Positions 51,592-61,229 of a stretch of 64,000 nt of DNA are shown here, one piece after another. The translations under genes and the position numbers were made by a program. Every line of letters begins with the position of its first letter. Position 1 is the stretch's first letter. Source of the DNA: Microbacterium maritypicum (lineage in GTDB: Bacteria > Actinomycetota > Actinomycetes > Actinomycetales > Microbacteriaceae); NCBI RefSeq assembly GCF_008868125.1, contig NZ_WAAQ01000001.1:1116001-1180000 (forward strand), written 5' to 3'. Below the pieces are notes generated by a model. That model saw only the letters and a list, made by a program, of their open reading frames with translations, was not told the DNA's origin and searched no databases.

Positions 51592-52794
51592 TCACGCGGA
51601 GAAGCGGGCGAGGCGCGTCGCCGCCTCTTCGAGGACCTCGACGCGCTTGCAGGCGGCGAAGCGCACCAGGCCCGCGTATTCGCTCCTGTGCTCCTCGGAG
51701 ACGAAGGCTGTGAGCGGGATCGCCACGACGCCCACGCGCTCCGGCAGGGCCCGGCAGAAGGCCGCGGCGTCCGGTCCGCCCAGCGCCGTCGCATCCGCGA
51801 CGGTGAAGTAGCCGCCCTGAGGTGCGTGCACGGTGAATCCGGCCGCCCTCAGCCCGTCGCCGAGAATCCCGTGCTTGTGGGCGAGCACGGCGGCCGCGTC
51901 CGTGAAGTACGCGTCGTCCATCCGCAGCCCCACGGCGACAGCCGGCTGAAATGGCGAGCCGTTGACGTAGGTGAGGTACTGCTTCACGGTGAGCACGGCC
52001 GTGATGAGCGCGGCCGGTCCATGCACCCATCCGATCTTCCACCCCGTCGTGGAGAAGGTCTTCCCGGCCGACGAGATCGTCAGCGTGCGCGCGGATGCTC
52101 CGGGGAGCGTGGCGATCGGGGTGTGCGCGGCATGGAACGCCAGATGCTCGTACACCTCGTCGGTGACGATGATCGCATCGTGCTTCTCCGCCAGGCGCAC
52201 CACCTCTTCGAGCACCTCACGCCCGAAGATCGCTCCCGTGGGATTGTGCGGGTCGTTGACCAGGATGATCCTGGTGCGATCGCTCACCGTCGTGGCGAGC
52301 CGCTCGAGGTCGGGTTGGAAGTCCGGCGCGCGCAGCGGAACCGTGCGCAGCCGTGCCCCCGCGAGGGCCACGGCGGCGGCATAGGAGTCGTAGTAGGGCT
52401 CGAACACGACGACCTCGTCTTCGGGGCCGTCGATCAGCGCCAGCAGGGTCGCGGTCAGGGCCTCCGTCGCTCCGGCCGTCACGATCACCTCGCTGGAAGG
52501 ATCGACACGGAGCCCGTAGAAGCGCCGCTGATGCTCGCTGATGGCATCGAGGAGAACCGGTGTGCCGCGACCGGGCGGGTACTGATTGGCTCCGCTCGCG
52601 ATGGCGGCTCGCGCCGCCTCCAGCACCTCTGCGGGACCGTCCTCGTCGGGGAAGCCCTGGCCGAGATTGATCGCCCCGGTTCGAGCCGCCGCTGCCGACA
52701 TCTCTGCGAAGATGGTGGGCGCGACGGTTCCGTCGGCAGCGAGCAGACCTGCCCCCGCTGCGGTACGACGCCATGCGCCGGGAATGACACTCAT
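51592..52794 (-). CDS. class I/II PLP aminotransferase
   Basis: The 400-residue fold-type I enzyme has INLGQGFPDEDGP, the PLP lysine in SSAGKTFSTTGWK, NDPHNPTGAIFG and TDEVYEHLAF. The GQGFPD and NPTG stretches resemble kynurenine/methionine-type aminotransferases (KAT, YbdL). Its next gene across the convergence is a nitrilase, a pairing seen where an omega-amidase follows a glutamine transaminase; that link is inference. TAGCCT seven bases before the ATG at 52794 predicts a leaderless mRNA. Confidence 0.87.
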   Translation of the reverse strand: MSVIPGAWRRTAAGAGLLAADGTVAPTIFAEMSAAAARTGAINLGQGFPDEDGPAEVLEAARAAIASGANQYPPGRGTPVLLDAISEHQRRFYGLRVDPSSEVIVTAGATEALTATLLALIDGPEDEVVVFEPYYDSYAAAVALAGARLRTVPLRAPDFQPDLERLATTVSDRTRIILVNDPHNPTGAIFGREVLEEVVRLAEKHDAIIVTDEVYEHLAFHAAHTPIATLPGASARTLTISSAGKTFSTTGWKIGWVHGPAALITAVLTVKQYLTYVNGSPFQPAVAVGLRMDDAYFTDAAAVLAHKHGILGDGLRAAGFTVHAPQGGYFTVADATALGGPDAAAFCRALPERVGVVAIPLTAFVSEEHRSEYAGLVRFAACKRVEVLEEAATRLARFSA

Positions 52795-52892
52795 GAAGAA
52801 CAGGCTAAGGCCATAGCTGAAACTCATCTTCGGCATAAGGAACGCACAGATACAGGCGTCATTCTGAAATGGTCGTCGAAGGAGCACACACC

Positions 52893-54527
52893 ATGAACGA
52901 AGACAACCCCCAGGACCAGTCGGCATCCGCGTCGAACGACGCCACGCCGTCCACCGAGGCCGCACAGATCGCCGCTCAGCCGGTGACGGATGCCGCCGCT
53001 GACACGACCGCGCCGGCCGCTGCCGCCCCGGCGCCCAACGCGCCGGCCGCTGCCGCCCCGGCGCCCAACGCGCCGGCCGCTGCCGCCCCCATGCAGGGGC
53101 ATCAGATGCCGTCGACGTTCACCTCGCAGGCCCCGGCCGCGCCCGTGATCGCTCCGGTCCCTCACGGCTACGCAGCATCTGCCGCCGGCGCGCCGGGCGC
53201 AGCCACCGCGCAGGGAGCCGCCTTCGGCATCCCCACCGCGGCGTCCTACACCCAGCCCACGCAGCCGCTCGACGGCGGCGCCGCGTACGGCACGCAGGGC
53301 GATGGCGCGAAGATCAAGGAGCAGAAGGCTCGTGGGGGCGCGAAGTTCGCCGCCTTCATCGTCGCGGCCGCTCTGGTCGGCGGCGTCGCCGGGTTCGGCG
53401 GCGGTGCGCTGCTGAACGGCCTCCAGGACCGCCCGTCCTCCGGCACGGCCTCCGGTCCGCAGACGGTGACGGTGAACAACCCCGGATCGGTCAACGAGAC
53501 CACAGCGGTCGCGACGGCCGCACTCCCGTCCGTCGTCACCATCGAGGTGGCGGGCGCCGATCAGGGAGGCAGCGGATCCGGTGTCATCATCAGCGATGAC
53601 GGTTACGTGCTCACCAACACGCACGTCGTGACCCTCGGCGGCGCGGTCGCCGATCCGACGATCCGCGTGACCACATCGGACGGGCGCATCTTCGAGGCGA
53701 CCGTGGTCGGGACAGACCCGATCTACGACCTCGCCGTGATCAAGCTGAAGGACGCCAAGGGGCTGACCCCGATGGACTTCGCCGATTCCTCGAAGCTCAA
53801 CGTCGGCGACACCGCTGTGGCGCTCGGCGCTCCTCTCGGGCTCGCGAACTCCGTCACCACCGGCATCGTGAGTGCGTTGAACCGCAGCATCCAGATCGCC
53901 TCGTCCGCCCTGCCCGACTCCTCCTCCGAGGACGCCCCGGACCAGCAGCAGACGCCGGATCAGGGTCAGGGCCAGGGGCCGTTCCAGTTCGACATCCCCG
54001 GAAGCGGCACGCCGCAGACCTCGGACTCCATCTCGATCGCCGTGATTCAGACGGACGCCGCGATCAACCACGGCAACTCCGGCGGCGCGCTCGTGAACAG
54101 CAAGGGCGAGCTGATCGGCATCAACGTGGCCATCGCGAGTTCGGGAAGCTCCGAAGAGTCGGGGTCGATCGGTATCGGGTTCGCCATCCCGTCGAACATC
54201 GCCAAGCGGGTGTCGGACGAGATCATCGCCGACGGTGCGGCGACGCACGGCCTGCTCGGCGCGTCCGTCCAGGATGCCTCGAGCGTGCAGGGCGCTACCG
54301 TCTCCGGGGCGTACATCGCCAAGGCGACCGACGGCGGCGCCGCCGCAGCTGCGGGTATCCAGGAGGGCGACATCGTCACCAGGTTCAACGGCGTCCCGAT
54401 CACCAGCGCGAGCGATCTCACCGCGCAGGTGCGCGCGGCGGCGGCCGGCAGCGATGCCAAGGTCACCTACGTGCGCGGCGGCAAGGAGTACGACATCGAG
54501 GTGACGCTCGGCGAACTCGCCGGCTGA
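52893..54527 (+). CDS. HtrA/DegP-type serine protease with PDZ domain
   Basis: The 544-residue protein has a disordered, Ala/Pro-rich cytoplasmic N-terminus (about 150 residues), one membrane helix (AAFIVAAALVGGVAGFGGG), a trypsin-like domain with His244 (TNTHVVT), Asp279 (IYDLAVIKL) and Ser396 (NHGNSGGAL), and a C-terminal PDZ. Between Asp and Ser lies an insertion rich in Ser, Gln, Asp and Pro. AAGGAG eight bases before the ATG decides the start. Envelope protein quality control is the expected role. Confidence 0.92.
   Translation: MNEDNPQDQSASASNDATPSTEAAQIAAQPVTDAAADTTAPAAAAPAPNAPAAAAPAPNAPAAAAPMQGHQMPSTFTSQAPAAPVIAPVPHGYAASAAGAPGAATAQGAAFGIPTAASYTQPTQPLDGGAAYGTQGDGAKIKEQKARGGAKFAAFIVAAALVGGVAGFGGGALLNGLQDRPSSGTASGPQTVTVNNPGSVNETTAVATAALPSVVTIEVAGADQGGSGSGVIISDDGYVLTNTHVVTLGGAVADPTIRVTTSDGRIFEATVVGTDPIYDLAVIKLKDAKGLTPMDFADSSKLNVGDTAVALGAPLGLANSVTTGIVSALNRSIQIASSALPDSSSEDAPDQQQTPDQGQGQGPFQFDIPGSGTPQTSDSISIAVIQTDAAINHGNSGGALVNSKGELIGINVAIASSGSSEESGSIGIGFAIPSNIAKRVSDEIIADGAATHGLLGASVQDASSVQGATVSGAYIAKATDGGAAAAAGIQEGDIVTRFNGVPITSASDLTAQVRAAAAGSDAKVTYVRGGKEYDIEVTLGELAG
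53011..53089 (+). repeat. 30-bp tandem repeat inside htrA
   Basis: A 30-bp unit occurs twice perfectly (53011-53040, 53041-53070) and once partially (53071-53089), encoding PAAAAPAPNA repeats in the cytoplasmic linker. Copy number is likely to vary among strains. Confidence 0.9.
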
Positions 54528-54575
54528 CCCCACCACGCACAGGGAAGGACGCCACCGCCGCGATAGGCTCGCGGA

Positions 54576-55829
54576 GTGGCGTCCTTCTCTTTCGGCACCG
54601 GCAATGCGGCCAAGCTCCTCCGGATCCCGTTGTATGCCGTCGGACGCATCGGCACCCTCCTCCTTCCGCGCGGCCGGCGCTGGGTCTTCGGCTGCGGTGC
54701 CGGAGTGGGCGACGGCGCTCTCGCACTCCAGCGCTACGCGTCGGAGGCGGGCCACGACACCGTCTGGCTCACGGCGTCGGAGCGCGAGGATCGGGACGCT
54801 GCCGCCCTCGGTATCCGCACCGTGCGCAAGAGCGGACTGCGCGGATGGTGGACGACCGCTCGGGCGGGGGTGCTCGTGGTCACCCACGGACTCGGCGACG
54901 TGAACCGCTACGCGAACGGCGGCGCTTTCGTGGTCCAGCTCTGGCACGGGATCCCGCTGAAGCGGATCGGGCTGGACTCTCCGGCGACGACCCAGGTTCC
55001 GAATGTTCCCGCGGCGGCGCTGTTGCGTCGCGCGGTCGGTATCCTCTACCGCGCCGCAGCCCAGCGCATCCGCGTGCTCCCGGCCGCTTCGCACCGCGCA
55101 CGGGGGCGCTTGGAGTCCGCGTTCGGCCTGGGTGATGACCGTGTGGTGGTCACAGGGGAACCTCGCGTCGACGTGCTCTCGGCAGGATCGGCGGAACACG
55201 TGAGGTCCGCGGCATCCGCTCTGCTTCGCAGCGTCGTGGGGGAGATTCCCGATACCGCGCGCACCATCCTCTACGCGCCGACCTGGCGTGATGGGGCTCC
55301 CGACCCCGCCGTTCCCACCGCTGAGGAGTGGATCCGCATCGTCCGGGTCCTCGAAGAGCACGACGCCGTCCTGTTCGTGCGCTCTCATCCCCTGGGAGAG
55401 GGCGGATATGCGCCCCCGCTTCCGAGCCGCAGGGTGCACGCGCTCGGCGCTGCGATGCTTCCCGACGTGACGCCGGCGCTCGCCGCGTTCGACGTGCTCG
55501 TCACCGACTACTCCTCGCTCGCATACGACGTCGGTCTGCTGCGCATGCCCGTGCTGTTCCTGGCTCCGGATGCTGAGGAGTACGCCCGCACTCGTGGCTT
55601 CTACGGCCGGTACGACGACGTCGCAGGCCCCGACGCGGCCACCGACTGGGCGGAGCTCCTGGCACAGCTCGAAGCGCTCCTCGAAGACACCGCCGCCCAC
55701 GACGCGGCGTCCGAGCGTTCCGCTACGCTCAGCGCGGAGATGCACGCATATCGGGACGGGCGCAACACCGAGCGCGTGTACCAGGTCATCCGCGCGCGGG
55801 GGATTCCCGCGCCGAAGGGAGCAGCATGA
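54576..55829 (+). CDS. CDP-glycerol glycerophosphotransferase family protein, 1
   Basis: The 417-residue TagB/TagF-like protein has QLWHGIPLKRIGLDSP, ILYAPTWRDG, the His in VRSHPLG and VTDYSSLAYDV, the family's nucleotide-binding set. It would add glycerol-phosphate or a similar unit to a wall glycopolymer on the inner membrane face. TAGGCT (54564-54569) is six bases before the GTG start, so the mRNA is probably leaderless. ATGA overlap with the second family member implies joint action. Confidence 0.85.
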   Translation: MASFSFGTGNAAKLLRIPLYAVGRIGTLLLPRGRRWVFGCGAGVGDGALALQRYASEAGHDTVWLTASEREDRDAAALGIRTVRKSGLRGWWTTARAGVLVVTHGLGDVNRYANGGAFVVQLWHGIPLKRIGLDSPATTQVPNVPAAALLRRAVGILYRAAAQRIRVLPAASHRARGRLESAFGLGDDRVVVTGEPRVDVLSAGSAEHVRSAASALLRSVVGEIPDTARTILYAPTWRDGAPDPAVPTAEEWIRIVRVLEEHDAVLFVRSHPLGEGGYAPPLPSRRVHALGAAMLPDVTPALAAFDVLVTDYSSLAYDVGLLRMPVLFLAPDAEEYARTRGFYGRYDDVAGPDAATDWAELLAQLEALLEDTAAHDAASERSATLSAEMHAYRDGRNTERVYQVIRARGIPAPKGAA

Positions 55830-57262
55830 CAACGGCCCGCATCGATGACGCGGCGGAGGCCCTGATCATCGAAGGGACCGGTCAGCGACCGGAAACGGCC
55901 GACCTGGTCGGACCACGAGCGCACGTCGAGGCTCGTGTCACCGGGGGCGGCAAGACCTGGAAGGCGACGTTCCCGTTGCAGGCCTCCCGTTGGGGCGGCC
56001 CTTCGCTTCCCCTGCCGACGGGGACGTACGAGCTGCGGATCGCCGACGTCGATCTCGATGATGTGCGACTCGCTCCTACCGTGCTCACCGGGGTTCGGAT
56101 AGCGTTGAATGCCGGTACCGTCCGCATCGCCGCGCCGGTGGATCCGGTGTACGAGACCGCTGAGGGGCGCTCGACCCTCGAGGAACGGTACGTCGCTCAG
56201 GCGGGCGGCACAGAGAACGCCGTGTTCTTCGAGAGCTTCTACGGACGAAGCGTCGGATGCAACCCGCGGGCCATCGATCGCGAGCTCGCGGCGCGCGCAC
56301 CCGAGGTGCGACGCTACTGGAGCGTCGTCGACCTCTCGGTCGAGGTGCCGGAGGGGGCGATCGCCGTCGTCGAGGGCAGCCCCCAGTGGTGGCACGCCCG
56401 CGGAGCCGCACGGCTGCTGGTGGTCAACGACTGGCTGCGTCGACGATTCGCCCGCAAGCCGGGGCAGAAGGTGCTCCAGACCTGGCACGGCACACCGCTC
56501 AAGCGGCTCGCCCTGCACCGTCCCGGCTTCGATCCGCGACGGATGGCCGCGGTCGTGAAGGAATCCCGGCGCTGGGACGTCCTGTTGGCCCAGAACACCT
56601 ATTCCGAGCGCATCCTGCGCAAGGCGTACGCCTTCCTCGGGCGGCCGATCTGGGTGGAGGGATACCCCCGCAACGATGCGCTCACCAACGGCGACCCTGC
56701 CGAGGTCCGCGCGGCGTTGGGGATCGGGCCCGAGGAGCGCGTGCTCCTGTACGCACCGACCTGGCGCGATGACCGTGCCGAGATGGTCGACTTCGTCGAT
56801 GCGGAGCTTCTGGCGCACCAGGCGAACGCCGTGGTCCTCGTGCGCGGTCACTCCCGCACTCTGGAACAGGGACGCGATCGCGCGGGTGCACGGGTCATCG
56901 ATGTGACCGGGTACCCCGAGACGGCACGGCTGCTTCTGGCGGCAGACGCCCTGATCACCGACTACTCCTCGGTGATGTTCGACTTCAGCGTCACCGGAAA
57001 GCCGATGTACTTCCTGGTGCCCGACATCGATCACTATCGCGGACAGCTGCGCGGGTTCTACTTCGACCTCGCGGAGCGCGCACCCGGTCCGCTCGTGCGC
57101 TCTCAGGAGGAGCTCGCGGCCGCTCTGGACGACGCGGGCCACGTGGACGCGTACGCGGATCGCTATGCGGCCTGGCGGAAGCAGTTCAACTCCCGCGACG
57201 ATGGTCATGCCGCGCAGCGTGTGGTCGACCGCATCCTCGATCTGGGGTTCGTCACGCCCTGA
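55826..57262 (+). CDS. CDP-glycerol glycerophosphotransferase family protein, 2
   Basis: The 478-residue protein has an extra N-terminal beta-rich domain (residues 1-105) before a TagF-like core: QTWHGTPLKRLALHRPG, LYAPTWRDDR, VLVRGHSRT and ITDYSSVMFDFSVTGKP. Motifs differ enough from the first member to suggest a distinct acceptor or linkage. It is coupled by ATGA. The GT2 gene follows 15 bases on, in convergent orientation. Confidence 0.86.
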   Translation: MTTARIDDAAEALIIEGTGQRPETADLVGPRAHVEARVTGGGKTWKATFPLQASRWGGPSLPLPTGTYELRIADVDLDDVRLAPTVLTGVRIALNAGTVRIAAPVDPVYETAEGRSTLEERYVAQAGGTENAVFFESFYGRSVGCNPRAIDRELAARAPEVRRYWSVVDLSVEVPEGAIAVVEGSPQWWHARGAARLLVVNDWLRRRFARKPGQKVLQTWHGTPLKRLALHRPGFDPRRMAAVVKESRRWDVLLAQNTYSERILRKAYAFLGRPIWVEGYPRNDALTNGDPAEVRAALGIGPEERVLLYAPTWRDDRAEMVDFVDAELLAHQANAVVLVRGHSRTLEQGRDRAGARVIDVTGYPETARLLLAADALITDYSSVMFDFSVTGKPMYFLVPDIDHYRGQLRGFYFDLAERAPGPLVRSQEELAAALDDAGHVDAYADRYAAWRKQFNSRDDGHAAQRVVDRILDLGFVTP

Positions 57263-57277
57263 GTCCGCGCTGGCGCG

Positions 57278-58351
57278 TCAGGGGAGAGGTGTGTTCCGGG
57301 TGCCGAGGCGCGAGGCGTCGACGGTGTCGCGGGCACCGCGCAGCACACCACCCAGGAAGCCCAGGCCCCAGGAGATGTGCATCGTCGGCAGCACCAGGAG
57401 CGTCCACATCCGCTGGCGCACGCCCCCTCCGCCGGGCGCGAGCGCCACGCCGATCACGAGCAGCAGATACAGCGCGAGCGGCACGTAGACGAGGATCGAT
57501 GCGATCAGAGACGCCGCTCCGCTGAGCGCCCCTGTCAGCTGCAGGACGCCGATGACCACGGCGAGGGCCACGACCACCACGAGCGCGGGCGGGGCGAAGT
57601 AACGGATCCCGTTGCGGCGACCGAACCGACGCACGAGCTCACCGCGCCAGGCGCCCGTCGCGCGGAACTGCCGAGCCAGCCGCAGCCAGCTCTCCCGCGG
57701 CCAGTAGGTGACCGACAGATCGGGGTCGAACCACACCTTGTGGCCGGCCTGTCGGATCCGTAGGTTGAGCTCCCAGTCCTCGCCACGTCGGATCGACTCG
57801 TCGAACAGCCCGACCTCATCGAGGACGTCGCGCCGCATCACGCCGAGGTACGCCGACTCCGCCTCGCCCTCCTGCGAACTCCCGTGATAGGCGCCTCCGC
57901 CGAGCCCGACAGGGGAGTTGTACAGACGAGCGACCGCCTTCTGGAAGGGCGTGCGCCCCTCGGCGTGCATCACGCCGCCGACGTTCGCCGATCCGGTGCG
58001 CTCCAGAGTCTGCAACGCCAGGGCGGCGTAACCGGGGGAGAGTTCGGAGTGCGCGTCGACGCGCACGATCGTGCCGTAGCGGCTTGCCTGGATCGCGGCG
58101 TTCAGCCCCACCGGGATGTGCGCCGCAGGGTTGTCCACCAGCCGGATGCGGTCGTCCGTCGCCGCGAGTCGTCGGGCGAGCTCGGTCGTGCCATCCGTCG
58201 ACGGGCCCAGCGCGAGCACGAGCTCGGTGGGGGCATCGACATCCTGAGCGAGCACCGAGGCGATCGCGTGCTCGAGGTACGCGCGTTCGTTGAGCACCGG
58301 CATCACGAAGGACACCCCGGGCAGGGGAGCGGAGAATTCGTCGGCGCGCAC
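57278..58351 (-). CDS. family 2 glycosyltransferase with C-terminal membrane helices
   Basis: The 357-residue protein has a GT-A domain: SFVMPVLNERAYLEHAI, LGPSTDGTTEL, a DxH metal site (IVRVDAHSEL), FQKAVARLYNSPVG and GEDWELNLRIRQAG. Three C-terminal hydrophobic segments follow (about residues 255-330). It likely builds a wall glycopolymer with its neighbours. The GTG at 58351 is preferred; CATGAT six bases upstream is a possible leaderless -10. Upstream in-frame sequence reads as antisense-like. Confidence 0.83.
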   Translation of the reverse strand: MRADEFSAPLPGVSFVMPVLNERAYLEHAIASVLAQDVDAPTELVLALGPSTDGTTELARRLAATDDRIRLVDNPAAHIPVGLNAAIQASRYGTIVRVDAHSELSPGYAALALQTLERTGSANVGGVMHAEGRTPFQKAVARLYNSPVGLGGGAYHGSSQEGEAESAYLGVMRRDVLDEVGLFDESIRRGEDWELNLRIRQAGHKVWFDPDLSVTYWPRESWLRLARQFRATGAWRGELVRRFGRRNGIRYFAPPALVVVVALAVVIGVLQLTGALSGAASLIASILVYVPLALYLLLVIGVALAPGGGGVRQRMWTLLVLPTMHISWGLGFLGGVLRGARDTVDASRLGTRNTPLP

Positions 58352-58470
58352 ATGATGATCATGGCACGGTGTCCACGCACGTTCCCTGATCGAGGGCGCG
58401 GCAGGGCGTCCGCAGTCCGCGGGACGGGCTGCGGCGGGAGGATCGGACGCGGACGAACTATTCTGGAGGG

Positions 58471-59754
58471 ATGGGTGCACTGTCTGACGCGAAGAAGGCA
58501 TACCGTCTGCTGAAGCGGGCGCTCGCGTCTCGCACCTCGGTGCAGCGCGTGCGACGTCGGCTCGCCGAGCGCGAGCCGTTTCCGACCGACCACTTCAAGG
58601 TCGCGGTCTACTTCGCCGACGGTGCCGTGAACATGTATCAGATGCGTCAGTGGTACCGCCCGCTCGCCGAGCTCGCGAAGCGCTGGCCCGTCGTCGTGCT
58701 CTCCCGGCAGGCCACCGGGACCGAGAAGCTCCTCGAAGAAGACGCCCCTCCGGTGGTGTTCGTCCCGAAGGTGCGCGATCTGGAGCGGTTCATCGCCACC
58801 CAGGACATCCGCATCGTGCTGTACGTCAACCAGAACACCAGGAACTTCCAGATGTTCCGGTACGGGCGGCGCTGGCATGTGTTCATCAATCACGGCGAGT
58901 CCGACAAGATGTACATGACGACGAACCAGTACAAGGCCTACGACTACGCCTTCGTCGCCGGACAGGCCGCTCGGGATCGTCTCTCGCGCACGCTGTGGGA
59001 TTACGACGTGAACCACCGCACGATCGAGATCGGGCGCCCGCAGGCCGATCACTACTCCGGAACGCTTCCGTACACGCCCGATGAGCGGACCGTCGTGCTC
59101 TATGCGCCGACCTGGGAAGGCGACCGTCCCAGCGCCCACTACGGTTCGATCGCTTCGCACGGCGAGGAGCTCGTGAGCCGGCTGCTGGCGACCGGTGCCC
59201 ACCGTGTGATCTACCGCCCCCATCCCCGCAGTGGCGTGGTCGATGAGGCGTACGGCGCCGCGCATCGACGGATCGTGGCCGCGATCGAAGCGGCGAATGC
59301 CGCGGACGCGACCGCTCACCATGTCTACGACGCGGCTCCGGAGTTGGGCTGGCAGCTCACCGCGGCCGACGTCGCCATCGTCGACATCTCCGCCATGGTC
59401 TACGACCGGCTCGCCGCCGGAAAGCCGCTGATGATCACGCGTCCGACGGACGAGCAGGCATCGATCGACACGCAGGGCTACCTGTCTGATTGCGAATGGC
59501 TGACCGCGGAGGCTGCGGTCGACATCGTCGCCGAGGTCGATCGGGTCCGAGCCGATGAGGCTGCGATCGCCCGGCTGCGGATGTGGGTCCAGCACTACTT
59601 CGGCGACACCACGCAGGGGGTGGCGACCGCGAAGTTCCATGCCGCGGTCGAGCGCCTCATGCAGGAGTGGGAGCGTTGGCAGGCGCATGAGGTCGGAACC
59701 GTCCGCGAAGACGAGGACGACGACGACGAAGAAACAGACGACGAGGACGCCTGA
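58471..59754 (+). CDS. CDP-glycerol glycerophosphotransferase family protein, 3
   Basis: The 427-residue protein has a divergent TagB/F core: INHGESDKMYMTTNQYKAYD (where the other two have WHG), VLYAPTWEGDRPSAHYGS, VIYRPHPRSGV and VDISAMVYDRLAAGKP. The tail is an Asp/Glu run. TATTCT (58459-58464) is six bases before the ATG, predicting a leaderless mRNA. birA begins two bases after its stop, so they may be cotranscribed. Confidence 0.83.
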   Translation: MGALSDAKKAYRLLKRALASRTSVQRVRRRLAEREPFPTDHFKVAVYFADGAVNMYQMRQWYRPLAELAKRWPVVVLSRQATGTEKLLEEDAPPVVFVPKVRDLERFIATQDIRIVLYVNQNTRNFQMFRYGRRWHVFINHGESDKMYMTTNQYKAYDYAFVAGQAARDRLSRTLWDYDVNHRTIEIGRPQADHYSGTLPYTPDERTVVLYAPTWEGDRPSAHYGSIASHGEELVSRLLATGAHRVIYRPHPRSGVVDEAYGAAHRRIVAAIEAANAADATAHHVYDAAPELGWQLTAADVAIVDISAMVYDRLAAGKPLMITRPTDEQASIDTQGYLSDCEWLTAEAAVDIVAEVDRVRADEAAIARLRMWVQHYFGDTTQGVATAKFHAAVERLMQEWERWQAHEVGTVREDEDDDDEETDDEDA

Positions 59755-59756
59755 GG

Positions 59757-60527
59757 ATGGACTTCCCGCTCGCGAGCGCGATCGTGCCTCGCCTCGAGCT
59801 GGTGGCGGACACCGGTTCGACGAATGCCGACCTACGGGCGAAAGCGGCTGACGCCGAGGGCTGGCCGCACCTGGCGACCCTGGTCACGCGCAACCAGACG
59901 GCCGGACGTGGTCGCCTCGATCGCACGTGGGTCGCGCCGGCGGATTCCGCTCTCGCGATCTCGGTGCTGCTGCGCACGATTCCGGCCGATCCGGCCGCGC
60001 GGGGATGGATCCCGCTCGCCGCTGGTGCGGCGATGACGGAGGCGATCGCCGAGCAGCTCGTCGGACATGACGTCGCCGTGAAGTGGCCGAATGATGTTCT
60101 CGTCGACGGGCGGAAGATCTGCGGCATCCTCGCGGAGGCGACGACGGCGGCGGTGATCGTCGGGGCGGGCGTCAACACGGCCATGACGATCGAGCAGCTC
60201 CCTGTGCCGACGGCGACGTCGTTCGCATCCCTCGGCGTCGTCGTGGACGAGGACCGTTTGCTGTCCGCCTACCTCGAGAAGTTCGACGGGCACCTGTCGG
60301 CGCTGACCGCCTCTGGAGACGCCGTCGTGAGCGGCCTGCACGGTGTCGTGTCCGCCCGCTGCGCGACGCTCGGGCTGAGGGTCAGCGTGTCTCTGCCGGC
60401 CGGCCGCTCCCTCGACGGGGTGGCCACGGCGATCGATGCGGAGGGCCGTCTTCTGGTCGAATCGGATGGTCGGGAGTACCCGATCTCCGCCGGCGACGTC
60501 GTGCACGTGCGGCCGGCCGGAACCTGA
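59757..60527 (+). CDS. birA: biotin--[acetyl-CoA-carboxylase] ligase, class I
   Basis: The 256-residue protein has DTGSTNADLRAKA, the biotin loop GRGRLDRTWVAP, KWPNDVLVDGRKICGILAE and a C-terminal SH3-like domain. It joins biotin to carboxylase carrier proteins. It lacks the N-terminal DNA-binding domain, so it is a monofunctional ligase, not a repressor. It starts two bases after the previous stop. Confidence 0.93.
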   Translation: MDFPLASAIVPRLELVADTGSTNADLRAKAADAEGWPHLATLVTRNQTAGRGRLDRTWVAPADSALAISVLLRTIPADPAARGWIPLAAGAAMTEAIAEQLVGHDVAVKWPNDVLVDGRKICGILAEATTAAVIVGAGVNTAMTIEQLPVPTATSFASLGVVVDEDRLLSAYLEKFDGHLSALTASGDAVVSGLHGVVSARCATLGLRVSVSLPAGRSLDGVATAIDAEGRLLVESDGREYPISAGDVVHVRPAGT

Positions 60528-60577
60528 CACGCCGCCGCACAGACGGCTTTGTCGCAGATCACGGGCACAATGGTGGG

Positions 60578-61117
60578 GTGACCCAGCCTGTGACGCTCGG
60601 CGGGAGGCCCCTGATGCCGCCGCCCGGTACGCCTTCGGAGGAGCTGCTGATCGCGCGCTTCCGGAGCCACGCACGTCGCCTGTTCTGGTCGGCACTCGTG
60701 CTCATCGCTACTTTCGGGGCGACGGGGTACTTCTTCGGCAATCTGCCGGAGGGTATCGAGGACTGGATGCTCCTCACCGCCGCCGGGGCTCTGGTGCTGC
60801 TGGCCGTCGTGCTGCCGTTCGTCATCTGGTACTCGCGGAGCACCACCGTCACGACCAGGAGGGTCATCGCCCGCCAGGGGATCGGTTCCCGTCGGCGTCA
60901 CGAGATGTCCCATGCCCGGGGCTACACCATCGCCGTTCGCCGCGGTCCGCTGCAGCGGATGTGGGGCTCGGGCACGATCACGCTGTCGAACGGCGTCGAC
61001 ACGCCGCTGCGGTTGGCGAACGTCCCGAACGTGACCCTCGTGCATGAGACCCTCGCCGACCAGATCGAGGTCGGGCAGATTCTCGCGCACCGCGACGCGC
61101 AGGCCGTCGGCGACTGA
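60578..61117 (+). CDS. bacterial PH-domain membrane protein
   Basis: The 179-residue protein has two membrane helices (about residues 33-53 and 65-88) followed by a bPH2-type PH-like domain (STTVTTRRVIARQG, GSGTITLSNG). Such proteins flank birA/purK in many actinobacteria; function is not defined. CACAAT (60566-60571) is six bases before the GTG start, a possible leaderless promoter. Confidence 0.8.
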   Translation: MTQPVTLGGRPLMPPPGTPSEELLIARFRSHARRLFWSALVLIATFGATGYFFGNLPEGIEDWMLLTAAGALVLLAVVLPFVIWYSRSTTVTTRRVIARQGIGSRRRHEMSHARGYTIAVRRGPLQRMWGSGTITLSNGVDTPLRLANVPNVTLVHETLADQIEVGQILAHRDAQAVGD

Positions 61118-61229
61118 ATCCGGCGGCGTTCAGGCGGCCGAGCGCGGTGATCCGTGCCGTCGATCCGCAATCTGTCGTGCATGTCCGCATCGGTGCGGGA
61201 GAATGGGGGCAGACGAATGGAGGCGGCAC

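Noticed and set aside
52824..55832. Antisense open frame of about 1000 codons opposite htrA and the first TagB/F gene
   Set aside because: It is Arg/Gly/Val/Asp-rich without any domain, and the opposite strand carries two clear families. Long antisense frames are expected at this GC content.
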